Below are positions 38,601-52,410 of a stretch of 64,000 nucleotides of DNA, piece after piece. The stretch covers positions 107,078,875 through 107,142,874 of the forward strand of contig CM034546.1 in the NCBI GenBank assembly GCA_020055645.1, given 5' to 3'. Source of the stretch: Tomocerus qinae (taxonomy: Eukaryota; Arthropoda; Collembola; Entomobryomorpha; Tomoceridae). Below the pieces are notes generated by a model, which saw only the letters and a list, made by a program, of their open reading frames with translations, did not search any database and was not told where the DNA came from. A program made the translations under genes and the position numbers. Within the stretch, counting starts at the first letter, position 1. The number at the start of each line of letters is the position of its first letter.

Positions 38601-41600
38601 GAGAGATTAGATGTAATATCGCCCCTCATTACATCAAGTAAATGTCTTTACGGTTTGATATGCTGTAAGTAGTATTTGGTAGGTATTTGATTTGGCTTGA
38701 GTGGCTGTACCCGCGGATTGATTTGGATTAATGATAATTTATTCGATATTAGAGCTTGTTAAGGCGCAGTAGGGAAGCAGAGTTTGTAACAGCATACGAT
38801 AATAAATAATGTCATTTCTAAATTCTTGGATATAGTAGCAAGATAGGACAACATTTCATTCCCAACTCCATTGTATTTTCAATCTGTCTGCTCTGATTCT
38901 GCATGACCTGACAAAGTCACAGTCCAATTTAAATTTAAACGGCTAAACAACTGTTGCAAGTTAAATAAAGTAAAGTAAGGGAGCAGGCAGGTATTTTCTT
39001 ATTATCTAATTTATTGTTTAGCATTCACATCTTGACCTAAATACAGATAGAGATATTGATTATAGGAATTTTAATCAGGTGACAGATAGGCCCTATCCAC
39101 AAGAGAAAGATGTTATGCATTCATGACAATGTTAAAACGAATGGATGACCCCACCCTGTGCATTAAATGCCGATAATCCCACTAATAAGCTTACCTATCC
39201 CGAGAAGAATATTTCAACAGTTGCACAATCATTGGAGACCGTCTCGAGTCTCGTGCCTAAACAGATATGCTTTTCTGATTTTACCAATAAATTATCTCAT
39301 ACATTACATAGTGAAAGCCTAAGTGTCAATTTAGTAGCGAAGAGACATTAAACTCACGTCACAATTGAACCTGTGATATATTTATTGTAATGTGACCCTT
39401 GACTTGACATGAAACATTTTGACTTTCAGATGCGCTTTTACTTTGTATTTGCCTACTAGATAACCATCCATTTGTGAATTAATGGAATCCTTTACCGAAA
39501 CTCCAAGTTGGGCGTCTAAAAATATTCCTGTCAATACGAACAAAATCTGCCACCCGTGATAACAACATTTCTTTGGACATAGACCTAATTAGATAAACAG
39601 ATCTACGTGCCATTTTCTCTCAAGAATTTGAATGGACCAAAGTTAGATTTATACTTAGCCTTTAACCTTGGTTGTATTTATATGCTGTTGGTGTTGCTAC
39701 TCCACAATGTACTACACAACTGGGCATATGTCACCTGCCAATTTACTTGTCCAACTCCTCCACTTTGATTACTTAAATAATACAAATTATATTCTTATGC
39801 CTCTGCTTTACAGTTCATAAACAGACAACTCTTTTTTATTTCCATTTAAATATACTTCTGTTTACATACCTATGTATTTTAATGCTTTACTCCACATTCC
39901 AATTTGCTCCAATTTATTTCTTAATTTATTATATTATTACCTTTTATAACCATTTAAATACATTCTTATGCAATATTTACTTAGGCACACATAAATACTC
40001 TTCCTTTCCAGTAATAAACATTAGGCAGGACCGTTTTAGACTTATTGCACAATATTTATTTACATCCACTTCAATACATTCGTAGAATATAATATTCGAT
40101 TTTATTATCGGCATAATTAACAAATGTATGTATGTATCCTAATTAGTAATTCAACAATCTGTGCAAGTGTATATAATTGCTTGTTATTCAATACTAATCA
40201 ATTCAAATAGGCTGTGCCGGTTGTTGTTCTTAATGACCTTTGCACAAAATATGTACACAGAGGTAACAATAACAGTCAAAGTCATTGTTATATGAATAAT
40301 GGACGAAACAATCATAATTCTGATGCTTGCCCCACTGTGCTTTATGCAAGTAGGATGTTAACATTGACAATGTCATTGTGATTTGATGTCCAAGTGACAA
40401 GTTATTCTAGTTGTGTAAATATCTTCGTAACTAAGTATTTCTGACTGTGTTAGGAAGTTCCGCTTTGGGCATATTACATATCGAAGGATGACAAATAGCA
40501 TCGTATACCAATCAAATGATTTAGGAAAATAAGTAGGATTTCCTTTTGTCTTGAAACCTTTGTATAATGGATGTCAAGCCCAATAATGAATCTTTGGCTA
40601 CTCGCTACCCTTCCTAAACTATCATCAGACACATTCACAATTCTGTCTGCGTGAGAAGCATGAGACAGTTTATCAAAAGAGAGCAATCAATCAAAGTTGT
40701 GGAAGTTGATAAATGGTATTTGACTACCTACGTAATTTATGAAGGAGATGAAGTTCAATTCCGGGAATGTTTGTTACATCATTAGACCTTACCACCTATA
40801 TCTACATTACTTGAAGATGGATTTTCAAATTTCATTTTACATTTGTTAGCCAAAAGTGTTATTATGTAACAGGTACATAAATACACAAAATAATTAATTT
40901 AGTGGGTTATTCGTTTTTGATTGTCAGGGCTAGATAAGTCAAATTATTTATGAATACAGAATCCTGTTAGTTCATTACCGATCTGCAAACCTTCAATCTT
41001 GTTGGTAGATGTGAGACAATTTTCCTACAATATGTTACATACTGGAGTTACGTTACAATAAGCAAAATTTTCGTTACCAATTCGTTAACATGATAGGAAG
41101 TAGAGATGCAACAATTTTTTCATCTTGAGTCATATTCTTGAAATGCATACAAAATAATATGTATGTAATTCGTACGCAAATAAAAATGATTGAGACTTAC
41201 CGTGCATCATGTTTATTGCAAACTTTATGGTGTATATAATAGTAGTACGTGCTATGCAAACAGCTAGTAAATAAATGGAGTAACTTTACAAACAATTAGT
41301 TTAAACTGTTGCTGTTACACTTATCTAGAGAATTACTATAAAATTGTATCACTATTGAACATTTATACACTTCAAACCTGATTGCCTTCCCACTTATCTC
41401 TTATACTAACTTAGAGTATATTATAATAGTAATGACAACAAATGTAAGCAGGATAATAAAAGTAAAAAAAACTGCCTGTAGTATTGTAGAAAACTGTTTC
41501 TGTACAAAGGAGATAATTAGAGCACTATCGCCCTTACTAATTTTGATCGTTTCCCGTTACTTTATCCTTATCATTGTGCATCGGACACAGATACCACTGA

Positions 41601-44600
41601 ACTAGGTACTGAATTAAATACAGTTCTATGCCCCTTAAGGCATCCAAATCCTTTAATTATTAGATCCCTGAAATTGTACAGCGAAAACGATTACTCCCTA
41701 ATCTAAACTTTAAATAACGGTCTGACCGACCTGTCATTATTATATGGAATCTTTACTCTACATAAACATAAACTGGGGCATGCGAATGGGATTCTTTCAC
41801 TATTCTTGAATAAATGTTTGTATCTATGTCCGTAATATTTTGTAACTAATGAGCAAGGGTAATATTTTGTAATTTAATGAGCAAAGCCTAGACTACTGAG
41901 TCCAATCAACGGTCTATGAAATTCGGGCCAATGCGCAGTCGCTAGAAATTTACTGATTGCAACATTTTCTAGCACACTTTGTGTGCTAGGATTCAACTAG
42001 TATAATATGAGACTGATGCAAAACGTCAACTAATTCAGCATTTAAAATAATCCTCTATAAGAAGATTTGTAAGCTATTCAAACTCTGTAAGACCCACAAT
42101 TCGCCCATTACTCCGATGCTGTCCGTTACGGAATACAAAGCCGAAAGCTGTAACTTGTTTTGTAATAATTTCAAAAAAATTTCTAGAAAATCATTAATCA
42201 AAATTCCAGCTCAAAACTTTTTGTCAAGAATTTGTAATTTCTAGTGTTGCATAATCATTTGTATTGGGCCAAGTTCACAAGCAAGATGCAATAGATATGT
42301 TAATATATGGATATTTAGTTCATAACAGAACTGCAGCAATAATATAGCCTAACTCTTATACTTAAAGGCGATGTTACTATTAAGAAGCTCTGAATTCAGA
42401 ATGCATAGGCTGGACAAGATCCTTAACCAGCACGTTTCTTCTTATTCGTCGAACTGAATTGGGTGTGTCCTACATTTCATGTAAGCATAAATAAGAATAC
42501 TAATAGCATTTTACCTACTCGTTTCGAGCCTAGGTATCGTAATTAGGTACCTTCCTTAGGTAAATATTTTTTAACAGGAGACCATGCACCGTCCATATGG
42601 ATAGCATGCAAGTAGTCTTATTAATGCAATTAAGTAATGCAAAAATGTAATCCACTCCACAAGTACACATAAAAACAGAGCCTATTTTTTACAAGATTCC
42701 AACATAAGATAGTCAGCTAAAGAGTTAAAAAGGCAACTATTTTGTACTCTACCTTCGTAATAATCACTTACTAAAGGTAACCTGACAGATATTATTGTAC
42801 TAGATCTTATATAGACTATATAAATGATCCAAGATGCAGGTTATGTAGCATTTCCAAGAATGGCATTCATCGCTATACAATAGTATAGCTTTTGAATGCA
42901 TTATTACTCTGATATATCCATCTCTATTGTAACCAGTTGATCTTGTAATGGGCAAATTTGCCACTACTGCAATTCAGCAATCGTCAATGCAACTTCTATT
43001 CAACTGACGATAAGAGAGATGCAATGTGAAGGACGTGGGCGAAATTCATAAACAATGCTGCAAGTGCATTTAAATTTAAATCGTTAACATTATAATGCAC
43101 ACATAAAGGTACTAACTGACAAGTTACAAAGTTCTAAATGTATTTATTAGTATCTATAAAACCTCCTCCTACCTAAGATATTATTATGCATTCAGTTCAG
43201 AAAATACTATTAATATCTTAAACGATTTGGTATTGTGCATTAGATTACACCCGTGGTTTAATTGGAGTTATGAATGAACTTTACTACTAATATCTCACCC
43301 TGCCTTTTAATTTACTACTTTTGACATGATTGATTAAATGAAAAATGAATGAGGAGGACAAATATTATCAAGGACCACTGCCCTCTGTACTGATACACTA
43401 AATCCATTTTTTATTTTAGGAACATGGGAAACATATTTACACTACACACAAACCTACTTAGGTACTTTTTGTTATCATTTAATTGTACTTTCCTTATGAT
43501 TTAGGTAACTGTACATCAGATACATGGCAAAATTAATGTACCTACTTGAAGGTTTTAACAATTCGTCATTACTGAAGCAATAAACTAAGACGATAGTAAT
43601 CAATAATCAATGCAATTAAGTTTGATTTGGAATTTTTTAATGTTTTTATGATTAATTTTGTGTTAATGAAACAAGTGTATTACATTGGTAGCATTTTGGA
43701 GACTATTGTAGTCACAGGGAATAGGAAGTGGTATCGCCGTATTGCTGTACTCCCCATGGATCTCAGTGTCGTCACATCACTGTAAAGCAGTATACATTGA
43801 AAATTCTTTTGTTTTCATAAGAACATTTTTACAGACATAAGTTAGACCTAGACCTAATACATTTATATACGTAATAAATTATGCATGATTAGACTTACTT
43901 GTTTATTTAGAATGAAATGTGACAACGAGCAGACTTCAACAAATATGTTAATTTGATTGGATCACATGAAAATGATTTCTAACTCATAATGTCGTCCTGA
44001 GTAAATCCTTGACTCGATTGCCTTTAATCATTGCTAAATGACCCAAGCAAATATTTTTAAGATGGCTAAAATGCAAAGTAAAAGAAGATAACATGCTAAT
44101 TGTGCAATTTTTGCTTACCTTACTAAACAAGTTTTAATGAAGGAGTCGAAATTGTGGCCCAATCATAGAAGAAATCTAATTATTAAGAAGATAAACAAAT
44201 AAACATCTAGAATCACAAAGAATAACATTATACAGAAAAATATCGTGGCCATTTATGCCATAAGGATTGTAAAATACTGTAGAATAAATTCTCTTGTGTC
44301 TATACAAATCGCACAAGATAAATCTATGGTAGAAAAAGTATTAGATTCACATTTTTAAATACTATCTAAAAGATTCAACTAATGTGCTCCCTTTTTCCAT
44401 TTCACAAGTGATGAGCAATGAACTGTTCATAGAAAACTAAAGTAAAAACTGTTTAATATGAAAGTGTAGGAGAATCCAAACGTCACTACTTGAGTTTACG
44501 ACTCGGTGAAACTGTATTCTTGATAAAGAGACCTAAAAAAGCACAGCGTGCTTATTTAGTATACCGACAGCCTACTATATACTTACCTTAGCTCAACATT

Positions 44601-45540
44601 GATATTTAAATAAGATCTAACTCATTCAGGATTTACTGATAGTACAGGTTTCAATTGAAATAAAGGAAGTTAAAATGCGATGTAAGTGTAAGCATAGGTG
44701 ACGGTTGTAGGAGGATAGAAGATATTTCCCACGCTTTAATATGGGCAAGAAGACTTCTCAACTAAACACTTATGTCAGTGTTCAAGCAATGCTAAATTGG
44801 TTTCCGTTCTTCTGGCACACTTTTACATTATTCTGTGCTCGTTATGAACAATTACACACTTGATACAAATGTCTTACAGTATGTACAGAATAGTAATTGT
44901 ATTTTTTTTACTATCAATTGCCCTACTACACTAATTGTAGTACACTATAGTCTACCACGTAGTATATGTTTGTGTCTTCTTCATTCGGTTATGATTATGA
45001 TATTATACGTATACATAGTAGTTTTACATTGTACAACACAAATGCGGTTCAATAAGTTGTTGTACTACTAATAATTCTTCTAGTAGTGGCTATGAATTCA
45101 TTGTAAATGTAATGTACCACATAAATTACAATTGTCGGAGCTGCAAATTATTAACGTAATTTTATCGAATATACTATATTATGGTCATGCTTATTTGAAA
45201 AGATCCATTATCCATTGGAAGTTTCGAAATCGAATCGAGTTTGGAAAATATGTAGTAGTATGTAGGATGCATTACCATTAAAATAGTTCAAAAATGAATT
45301 TACGACGATTGCCCAAACAATGCTTTGCTTTACATCAAAGGGAGGTATAAGCTGGAAGAAATGAGTAATTTTTGGTTGGTTTAAAATGAATGTGGTTAAA
45401 TATTTTTGCAATGTGGAATTGGTGTTTGTGATTGTGTTTTTTCTTGCTTTTCTTGTTATACCTTTGCTGAGAGGTTGAAGCACAAGTAAAACTCATGCAA
45501 ATATGCAACAAATTGAAATGCAGGGAGTGTTACTTAGAAG
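35679..45540. other. long gene-poor AT-rich region
   Basis: About 10 kb in which I find no supported gene on either strand. Open frames are 60-92 codons long and lack domain motifs or splice-consistent neighbours. A small 9-bp hairpin (ctagcacac, loop ttt) lies at 41969-41989. Regulatory sequence for the mucin-like gene or HAUS6 may be included, but nothing specific can be shown. Confidence 0.5.
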
Positions 45541-45587
45541 CTTCTACACTCAATGCCCCGAGCTGAAATTTTTCCATTTTAACCTTG
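45541..45587 (+). promoter_or_regulatory. candidate 5' leader exon of HAUS6
   Basis: A strong donor (aaccttg/gtaagtacc) follows 45587. A clean acceptor (tgtttttcag) ends at 46190, 20 nt before the HAUS6 ATG at 46211. This pair fits a non-coding leader exon and a 603-nt leader intron. The upstream limit is arbitrary, because no core promoter element is evident. Confidence 0.4.
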
Positions 45588-46210
45588 GTAAGTACCCGCG
45601 AAATCATTGATAGATAATAATTCCCCCGCCTTGGCTTTTATTCTTTTACCGACAGTTCTGTCTTCTTGCTCGTCATACATACTCATCAACTTATCATTGC
45701 AATGAGTGCAGATACAGATTCAGATGAAAACAATAACAAGAGAGCATTTGACTGAAACTTACTATCATCAATCATCACAATCACTACCCTGATGTAAAGG
45801 TAGTAATATCAGATCACTTTATTTAGATTTGGTTTAATTACGATATCATTCATTCACAAAAACAAGCGTTTCAAGACTTGTAAAATGTATGTTTGTAAGT
45901 CTTAGTTGTTATAATACTGAATTGTAAATTGTATGAAGTTTGTCGTTTTCTTGTCCTATCAAATAGATCTAACAACGAAAGGAAATTAATAAAAAATACA
46001 CAGCTATTGTGTTCGCAAAGTCTGGAACTGCAATTTTCCGGGACTCTTGTTTGTAGTACCCATGTCATTGTGGTATGTAATTTAGTAATTTAAAGTATTT
46101 ATTTTTTAGTTTATCTATTCTATAGCCCTAGCATTTTTGGACAATGTTTTGAAGATGTAGTCTAAGTTATTTATTGTTGTTGTTTTTCAGGGTAAACTGG
46201 TAACTTGATA

Positions 46211-49200
46211 ATGCCTAAGTCGCATAAATCAGGTTCCACAAATTCTTCCGGTATGTCTTCAATGTCGAACAGTTTCAATGAGGGTTCGGGTTCAGAATCA
46301 GCTAAAGCTAACAGTAGTACTTTTCTTTGTCCACCACCAACTGGCTATTTGGTTACTGTGGACAAAGGCTCTCTTTTGCTGGACACTTTAAATCTTCTCA
46401 GTGCATTACGAGCTTTGGAACTAGAAAAGGAGAAAAAAGAGAAAGGAAAAGGAAAAAATATTAACTCCAAAAAGGACACTAAAACTGATGTTGTGCAGGC
46501 TAAGTCATATGAATTTACAAAGGTAAAAACAGTGACGTCTGTAAATTTTTTTAAAAATTTTACCCGAATTTTTAGTCGAAAATATTTTATGTTGCAGGAT
46601 ATGTTTCACTTTATCAACATGGAGGCTTTTGTCCATGTCACTCACTTTTTATTTGACATCTATGATTCCAAAGAAACCGAACATCGGTTTCGAAATACTT
46701 GGCCTATCTATGATAAGAAAATGGAAGGAAATTATCGTCGTGTTGTACTTGAATGGTTTAAAGAAATTGTCGAGGTAAGTTATAATATCTTTGTATTCCA
46801 AAACCTCGAGTCCTAAACATCTGCTCGCTGTTAACTTCAACCTTACTAAATCGATACTTTCCTACAGTATACATACACTCTCTAGTTACCGCATATTTGA
46901 ATCATAAAAATAAAGCCATTATAAAATCACTAACTGCTAATGGTTAGAAAATTATAAATTAATAATAAGATATACCTTCCTTCAGAAATTTCCCCGATTT
47001 TTTCGAGGTATAAAAATTGAAGCCATCGGAGGACTTATTGTCAACCCCGGGGGAGAACGTTTTCTAAAACTTATACATTCGTTCTCAACATTTATTTTAC
47101 ATCAAATATGTGAACGAAAACATCAGCAAGGTACCAGAAACAAGTAGAATTAGACATATTATTATACGGGCGAATGTCAACAACGATTGTACGATTTATT
47201 TTCCTTAATCCAAGCCAGAAGTATAAACAATATGACTATATGACGATTATAAATGTCAATTAATGAATGTTTACATGTTCACAGGTTATTTGAAGGAACC
47301 AATTAAAGACTACTTTGAATGTTCCTCGTCCACACCAGCGCAAGTAAAAAACAAGCAAATTTATTTGCTCCAGAATGCAAGCAATCAGCTAATAAATCAA
47401 ACTTTTGAGGCACAAAAGAAGTTAGTCAAAAGCACATTGCAGAATCGAAAGTTAATGGAGTAAGTCAATTTTTTTTATTTCTAAGGTCATAGTCATCCCT
47501 ACTTGTTGATTTATGTTTCTGGAGCAAATTATTGACTTTGATTTCATAATATTACGCTTTTGTGTACTTAATTAGTATTTGTAGTAGTAGTAGTAGTAAT
47601 AAATAATAATCATAATATTTAATGTATGTTCAATCAATTTAGGGAATTACAGAATCGAAAGCATACAAATGAATCACAGTTGGACGATAGTAGGTTAGAG
47701 TTGTTTAAAATGATACAAAAGAATCCAACATTATTTCCTGAAGATGCTACTACTTTATTAGAAAATCGTAAAAGCTATATTGGTAAAATAACTTCTTTCG
47801 AGCAATTAATTTCCGGAAAATTACCGCCTGATCCTCTGTGTAAAGGTTGGTAATATCTATTGACATGTATAGTAATACGTAAAATCTAACAGCATGTCTG
47901 GATATTAATGTAATAAAATGTGACTTCTATATACTTAGTGCTCAACAAAAAAATTAATGAGAAGTCAACTGAAGTTGTGGAAAAACTGAATGACATCAAA
48001 ACATTTTTTGATCACCACGAACGGCTTTGGCTATTTCTGCACATGGACAGAACAAATCCTGTCTTCTTGGACGGTTCTAGATTGTTTGTGAGCAATTAAT
48101 TTTTCGTAGATTTTTCTAGATTTTCGTATACTAAGAGTAGTAAATTTTCGTAGATGATGATATATCATATAATATATGTACATATATACTATTTATTTTA
48201 TAGAAACGTGGAGACCGTGATGAAGGATATACTTCGCTGAATAGTTTTATTGCAGCCGCAGCTTCTATTATTAATCAATTTTGCAAGAAACAGAAAATTT
48301 GGGATTCGACAGATCCAATTATTAATGAAAAGTACAACTCTTTGAAGCAGTGCCACCAATTTCTTAAATTACGAGCTAATGACTTGAGAAAAACAGACGG
48401 AGATTTAGAACTTTATAGAAAAAATTTAGACTTTGAAATTAAAGTTCTTTCGATGAAGCTTAACGAAATCGACTGGAGATTTCTTTCCAACAGTGAAAAT
48501 ATTCATTCTATGAATTCAATGCTAACCTTAACTCCAGCGAAAATGTTCGATGTCAACCGTACAACAGGATTCACACCAGCAATAAATATGTTCCTATCTC
48601 AGTCTTCTAAAGATATATCTGGTACAGTTTATATAAAAGAAATGACGTTTTGCATATGAACTAAGCAGATGGAAACGAGAATGTAAAACATGTTGTATAA
48701 TTATTTAATCTAACAGGTACACCGAGCAGATTCCTTTCCGAATTTCGGAATATGAATAGTCTGCGAGCAGATGGAGATGCAAAGTTGAAAACATCCCTGA
48801 GAGAATATTCGTTAAATAAAGCCGCCTCGAATAAATTGAACGGCATGTCAAAACTGTTTTCTAATTCTCCAGATTTGAATAAGCACAACATTAACATAAG
48901 TACTGTAGACTCTCCAGTACTTCCTCTGTCTCACAGGGGTAATATAAACGGATTTGGGATCAGCCCCCTTCCATCAACAATTCGAAAACCTCAACATGGT
49001 CTTGTAGCAATGGACATTATCCCCATTGGTGCTCTTGATGGCAGCGAGGAGAAGCAAATTGGTCCTACAGGCGATGGTCCTGTCCTCAACGGAAACTCCC
49101 CACATTGTAAAATTACAGCTACCGAAAGTTTGGCTGATGCTCGAATTTCACGATTTTTAGAGTCTATTAGAAACTCGCCCGCAAATAATTGTAATAATGA

Positions 49201-49318
49201 TGAATCGGTGGATTCTATCATGAAAAATAGCTCCCTTGTGGATGAATGGGAAAGTGAAAAAGGACTAATGGATATATCTAATGTATCATTTGCTAACGAT
49301 GATGATTGGTTGATTTAA
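46211..49318 (+). CDS. HAUS6: HAUS augmin-like complex subunit 6 (8 coding exons)
   Basis: HAUS6 (Dgt6 in Drosophila) is a subunit of augmin, which recruits gamma-tubulin ring complexes to spindle microtubules for branching nucleation. Exons: 46211-46522, 46598-46774, 46986-47130, 47285-47459, 47643-47845, 47939-48087, 48204-48621 and 48717-49318 (2181 nt, 726 residues, all phases match). Residues 1-104 are a Ser-rich leader followed by a Lys/Glu block (KEKKEKGKGK). From about 105 the HAUS6 N-terminal domain is clear: DMFHFINMEAFVHVTHFLFD, then NTWPIYDKK, VLEWFKEIV, and the family-typical VNPGGERFLKLIHSFSTF. Coiled-coil segments follow (about 210-500). Then comes a low-complexity Ser/Asn-rich tail ending in DDDWLI, presumably disordered and regulatory. 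It is shorter than vertebrate HAUS6, as expected for an invertebrate. AATAAA at 49377-49382 lies shortly after the stop. Family call from motif resemblance. Confidence 0.88.
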
Positions 49319-49376
49319 ACACAATTTATAATTGCCTTGAAGTACTTAGTGTGTAAATTATGTGCATCACAGTAGT

Positions 49377-49382
49377 AATAAA
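49377..49382 (+). terminator. polyadenylation signal of HAUS6
   Basis: AATAAA 58 nt after the HAUS6 stop codon, in AT-rich sequence. Other AATAAA copies further on (about 49950-50220) could be used instead. Confidence 0.5.
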
Positions 49383-51584
49383 TATTTATAAAATTGTGAT
49401 AGCTAATGTGGTTTTGTATTGACGAAGAAAGGAACGCAATCAGTGTAATTGTCATATTATATCAATACTTTAGTTTGTAGCTATTTATGTGTTACACTGT
49501 AGTTTATATATTATATATTTGTATATAGCATTACTTGTACAATATGATATTGAAGATTTAATGTGCTTATATTCTCAGAGTTGTTAAAAAAAGTGTAAAA
49601 TGGATGTGCTTATTTGGAGTGTAGTGGCAGACCGTGACTCTGTTAGTTAAATATCATGAAAAATATTTTTGTTATTGTAGAATCATTAGATTCAAAATTT
49701 TGATACTTGTTCATTTAGTGCATGCAGTTTAATATATTTGTACAACTATCGCTAAGCTTTTCGAAATTGGAGTATAGTTATTCTTGTAAATGTTTGATAA
49801 ACGCAATTTAACCTCGAAATCTTTTACCTATAGTTAAACCCAGGAATTGTGTAATAAGTAGTATATCATATTTTGGGTATCATGAGTATTTTTGGCCATA
49901 ATAATGAATTGTATTATACCTACAATTTGTTCAGTAAACAGTATGAAGTACGTAATAAATCGTAATAATAAATACTAGTTAGTTGTACATAAACGGAAAC
50001 AATTTCAAAAATTTATTCCTACTAACATAAACCGCCAGTGAGTTAGCTTTGTAAATATAATAGTAGGTTATCTATGTGATTCACGCTTGGTAGTCTGTGT
50101 AAATACAAATTAAAAACATTTTCTTCAGTTGTACTAAACTGATCCAGCCGTAGATTGTTCAAATAAATCATTTTACATTATTTACACTGTACAGATTAAA
50201 ATCATCCGATCATATAAATAAACCATTTTTAACATTGATGTTAAAAGTTATATACGTTTTGAGAATTGCATAACAAAAAGAGTAGTGTTTCAGTCCTGCT
50301 GACGCCAGGAAATAATATAGCAATCTCACATTTTTGAATATAAGTTGAGAAAATTGCCTTTTAACTAAAAACGTAAGTAAATGTTACTTGCAAAGTAGTT
50401 AGAGCTACCTAAAATACTACGTTTGCTGCATTATGCTAGTTAGGAAAATAAAATATGAAAGTTCTTGTAGACAAAGGCACACAAAGGAAACTCAATCTCG
50501 ATTACATAGATTTCAAGGGTAATTAACATTTGTTGTAGTTCCTGCCAACAATCAATGACTTTCTTAACATTAGCACATGTACTAGAACTAGTAGATCCAC
50601 ATTCCACTATATAATAATACCTATTATGTATGTAGACTTAAATGTTTTCACTTATGCAGACTGCAGATACTACGTATACATTTGAGCGAACGTGAACCTA
50701 CAATGAAGGAGTATTTTTAATTTCAAGCTCATGATCAATCTAAGTAAATTAGTTAAATTATTGTGCGTGTAGTTATATATAAGGTTTGTAATCTATGAAG
50801 TAAGACACTGTGGTTTAAGGTTAACTATACTAATGAATTATATACCATACTAAATTAGCATTTGATTCTGCATGAGTTCACCAAGCTTTCAGTTGATACA
50901 GCTCAGCAGCATAAGGTAGAGGATAAGATAGATAAGTTAAGCTTAAGATCATTTGGCATACCGCCTTATAGTAATGGTTGTTGGCGGATTTTTCTACACA
51001 CATTTGCCATTTAAGTTGATTTATATGAAATAATATGTAACATTGTATCACAATGATTAAAAGATTGTGTCTCTAATTACGATTTTGTAATTAAAACCTT
51101 GTTTATAACACCTAAAGGTGACTGTGTACGTGTATTCTACTTCACTTTTCTTACACTTGCACTCTTTAATGTAGGAATGTGTACTTTTATTTATTTGTTG
51201 TGTTCAAGTATTGTACGATAGTTGTTTAGTTAGTTACTTTAATTTAGGTAGATAGATTTTTTAAACTTATTGTTAGATATTCTTTCGAATTCGATTTCAT
51301 TGCATGCAATTAAAGACTTTTTGTTGTTAGAGCCCGTAATAATGTAATGTAAGTTGATGTGGGCCGATACAGACAACTTTTTCACATGTGCGAGTTGAAC
51401 GACCCAGTGCATGCAGATCCGTATAAGATCAGAGTTCCTTTTCAGTTAGCTAATCAGTTGCAATTGAAATATTGAAGAGACAAGTCAAGAGACATTGTTT
51501 CTATTCGAGTCTGTGAGATAAACATTTAGTGTCCAATAGAGAAAGCAGTCAACGTAGATCTACTATTATCACCAGTTCTGTAAA
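49383..51584. other. intergenic region between HAUS6 and the beta-trefoil gene
   Basis: AT-rich, with no supported gene. The last 200 bases before 51585 are GC-richer and must include the promoter and leader of the single-exon gene. A TATAAG lies at 51422-51427, and an initiator-like TTCAGTT about 20 bases later; the spacing is short, so this is a weak promoter candidate. Confidence 0.4.
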
Positions 51585-52109
51585 ATGGGCAAGAAAGGGT
51601 TAAGTTGTATAAAATTAGTTTTCTGCTCTACGGTTCTATCTTTGTTGTACGTGGGAGTTAATTGCATACAAGTTATGGAGATAATGGCTGCCTACAGAAT
51701 CCAGAGTGTGGCCAATAACAATTATCTCACCGTTGGAGAACAAGGGATTTTAGGACTCACTACCGGAAGAGTTTTTACCGCTCCTTACGAAGGACGCATG
51801 GAACAGCAGTGGAGTATGATTTGGGATCCTTCTATGGACAAAACTTACCATGGCTATCGACTTGAATCCAGAAAAGAATATTTGAACAGAGTCACTTCAT
51901 TCTACCCTGACGAAAGCACAACTGCAGTCCCTAATATTTGGGAGGTTATCGAGATCAGCAAAACTGAAAAACAACTCTTGAACAAGAGAACCCGAAAGTG
52001 CTTGCAAATCATGAAAAATACCGGCGAAGTTGCTGAGAGAACTTGTTCTCCTAGAAATCGCTTCCAGAAGTGGCGTTTACAAGAGGTTGACTTGCAAAAG
52101 CGAATTTAA
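51585..52109 (+). CDS. secreted beta-trefoil (ricin-B-lectin-like) protein, single exon
   Basis: 174-residue protein with a signal peptide (about 1-27, hydrophobic core IKLVFCSTVLSLLYVGV). The mature part looks like one beta-trefoil domain of the ricin-B type. It opens with YRIQSVANNNYLTV, has QQW at 74-76 and QKW at 161-163 near the ends of repeats, and a degenerate NIW at 117-119 in the middle. Two cysteines (139 and 154, KCLQI and ERTCS) are placed to form a disulfide in the last repeat, as is common in this fold. Such domains usually bind sugars, but I cannot show carbohydrate-binding residues, so lectin activity is inference. No enzymatic or toxin domain is attached. There is no intron, unlike all its neighbours. 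It ends convergent with the third GMC gene. AATAAA at 52292-52297. Confidence 0.75.
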   Translation: MGKKGLSCIKLVFCSTVLSLLYVGVNCIQVMEIMAAYRIQSVANNNYLTVGEQGILGLTTGRVFTAPYEGRMEQQWSMIWDPSMDKTYHGYRLESRKEYLNRVTSFYPDESTTAVPNIWEVIEISKTEKQLLNKRTRKCLQIMKNTGEVAERTCSPRNRFQKWRLQEVDLQKRI

Positions 52110-52291
52110 ATAATACATTATCCTCAAGACTGAAAAAGTACACATATTTTGTTTAAGTTCTATAGAATCTTTAATTATTTTTGTTGAAACTGTTTTTTGT
52201 TAGCACACATTTTAATGTCTTCTTTTTATACTGTTTAAAATACCACCTTCCAGCACACATTGACTATGGACTGCACAAATACGTCGTTATG

Positions 52292-52297
52292 AATAAA
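52292..52297 (+). terminator. polyadenylation signal of the beta-trefoil gene
   Basis: AATAAA 183 nt after the stop codon. It is located 114 nt before the stop of the convergent GMC gene, so the two 3' untranslated regions lie close together and may overlap. Confidence 0.45.
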
Positions 52298-52410
52298 TAA
52301 CTTTTCATAATTTTTTACATTTGTATGAGAACTGTCTAAATACTCAGTCACAAAATATCAGATCTAGAGTAACATTGTAATATTATAGCATTAATGCATC
52401 AAAGTTATCT

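Noticed and set aside
41969-41989. 9-bp hairpin (ctagcacac, loop ttt) considered as a regulatory or RNA element.
   Set aside because: Too small and isolated; stems of this size are expected by chance in a window this long.
47581-47612. Short gtagta / ataat microsatellite in a HAUS6 intron.
   Set aside because: Ordinary simple repeat of no evident consequence.
48661-49221. Minus-strand open frames over the last exon of HAUS6.
   Set aside because: Shadows of the Ser/Asn-rich C-terminal exon on the plus strand.
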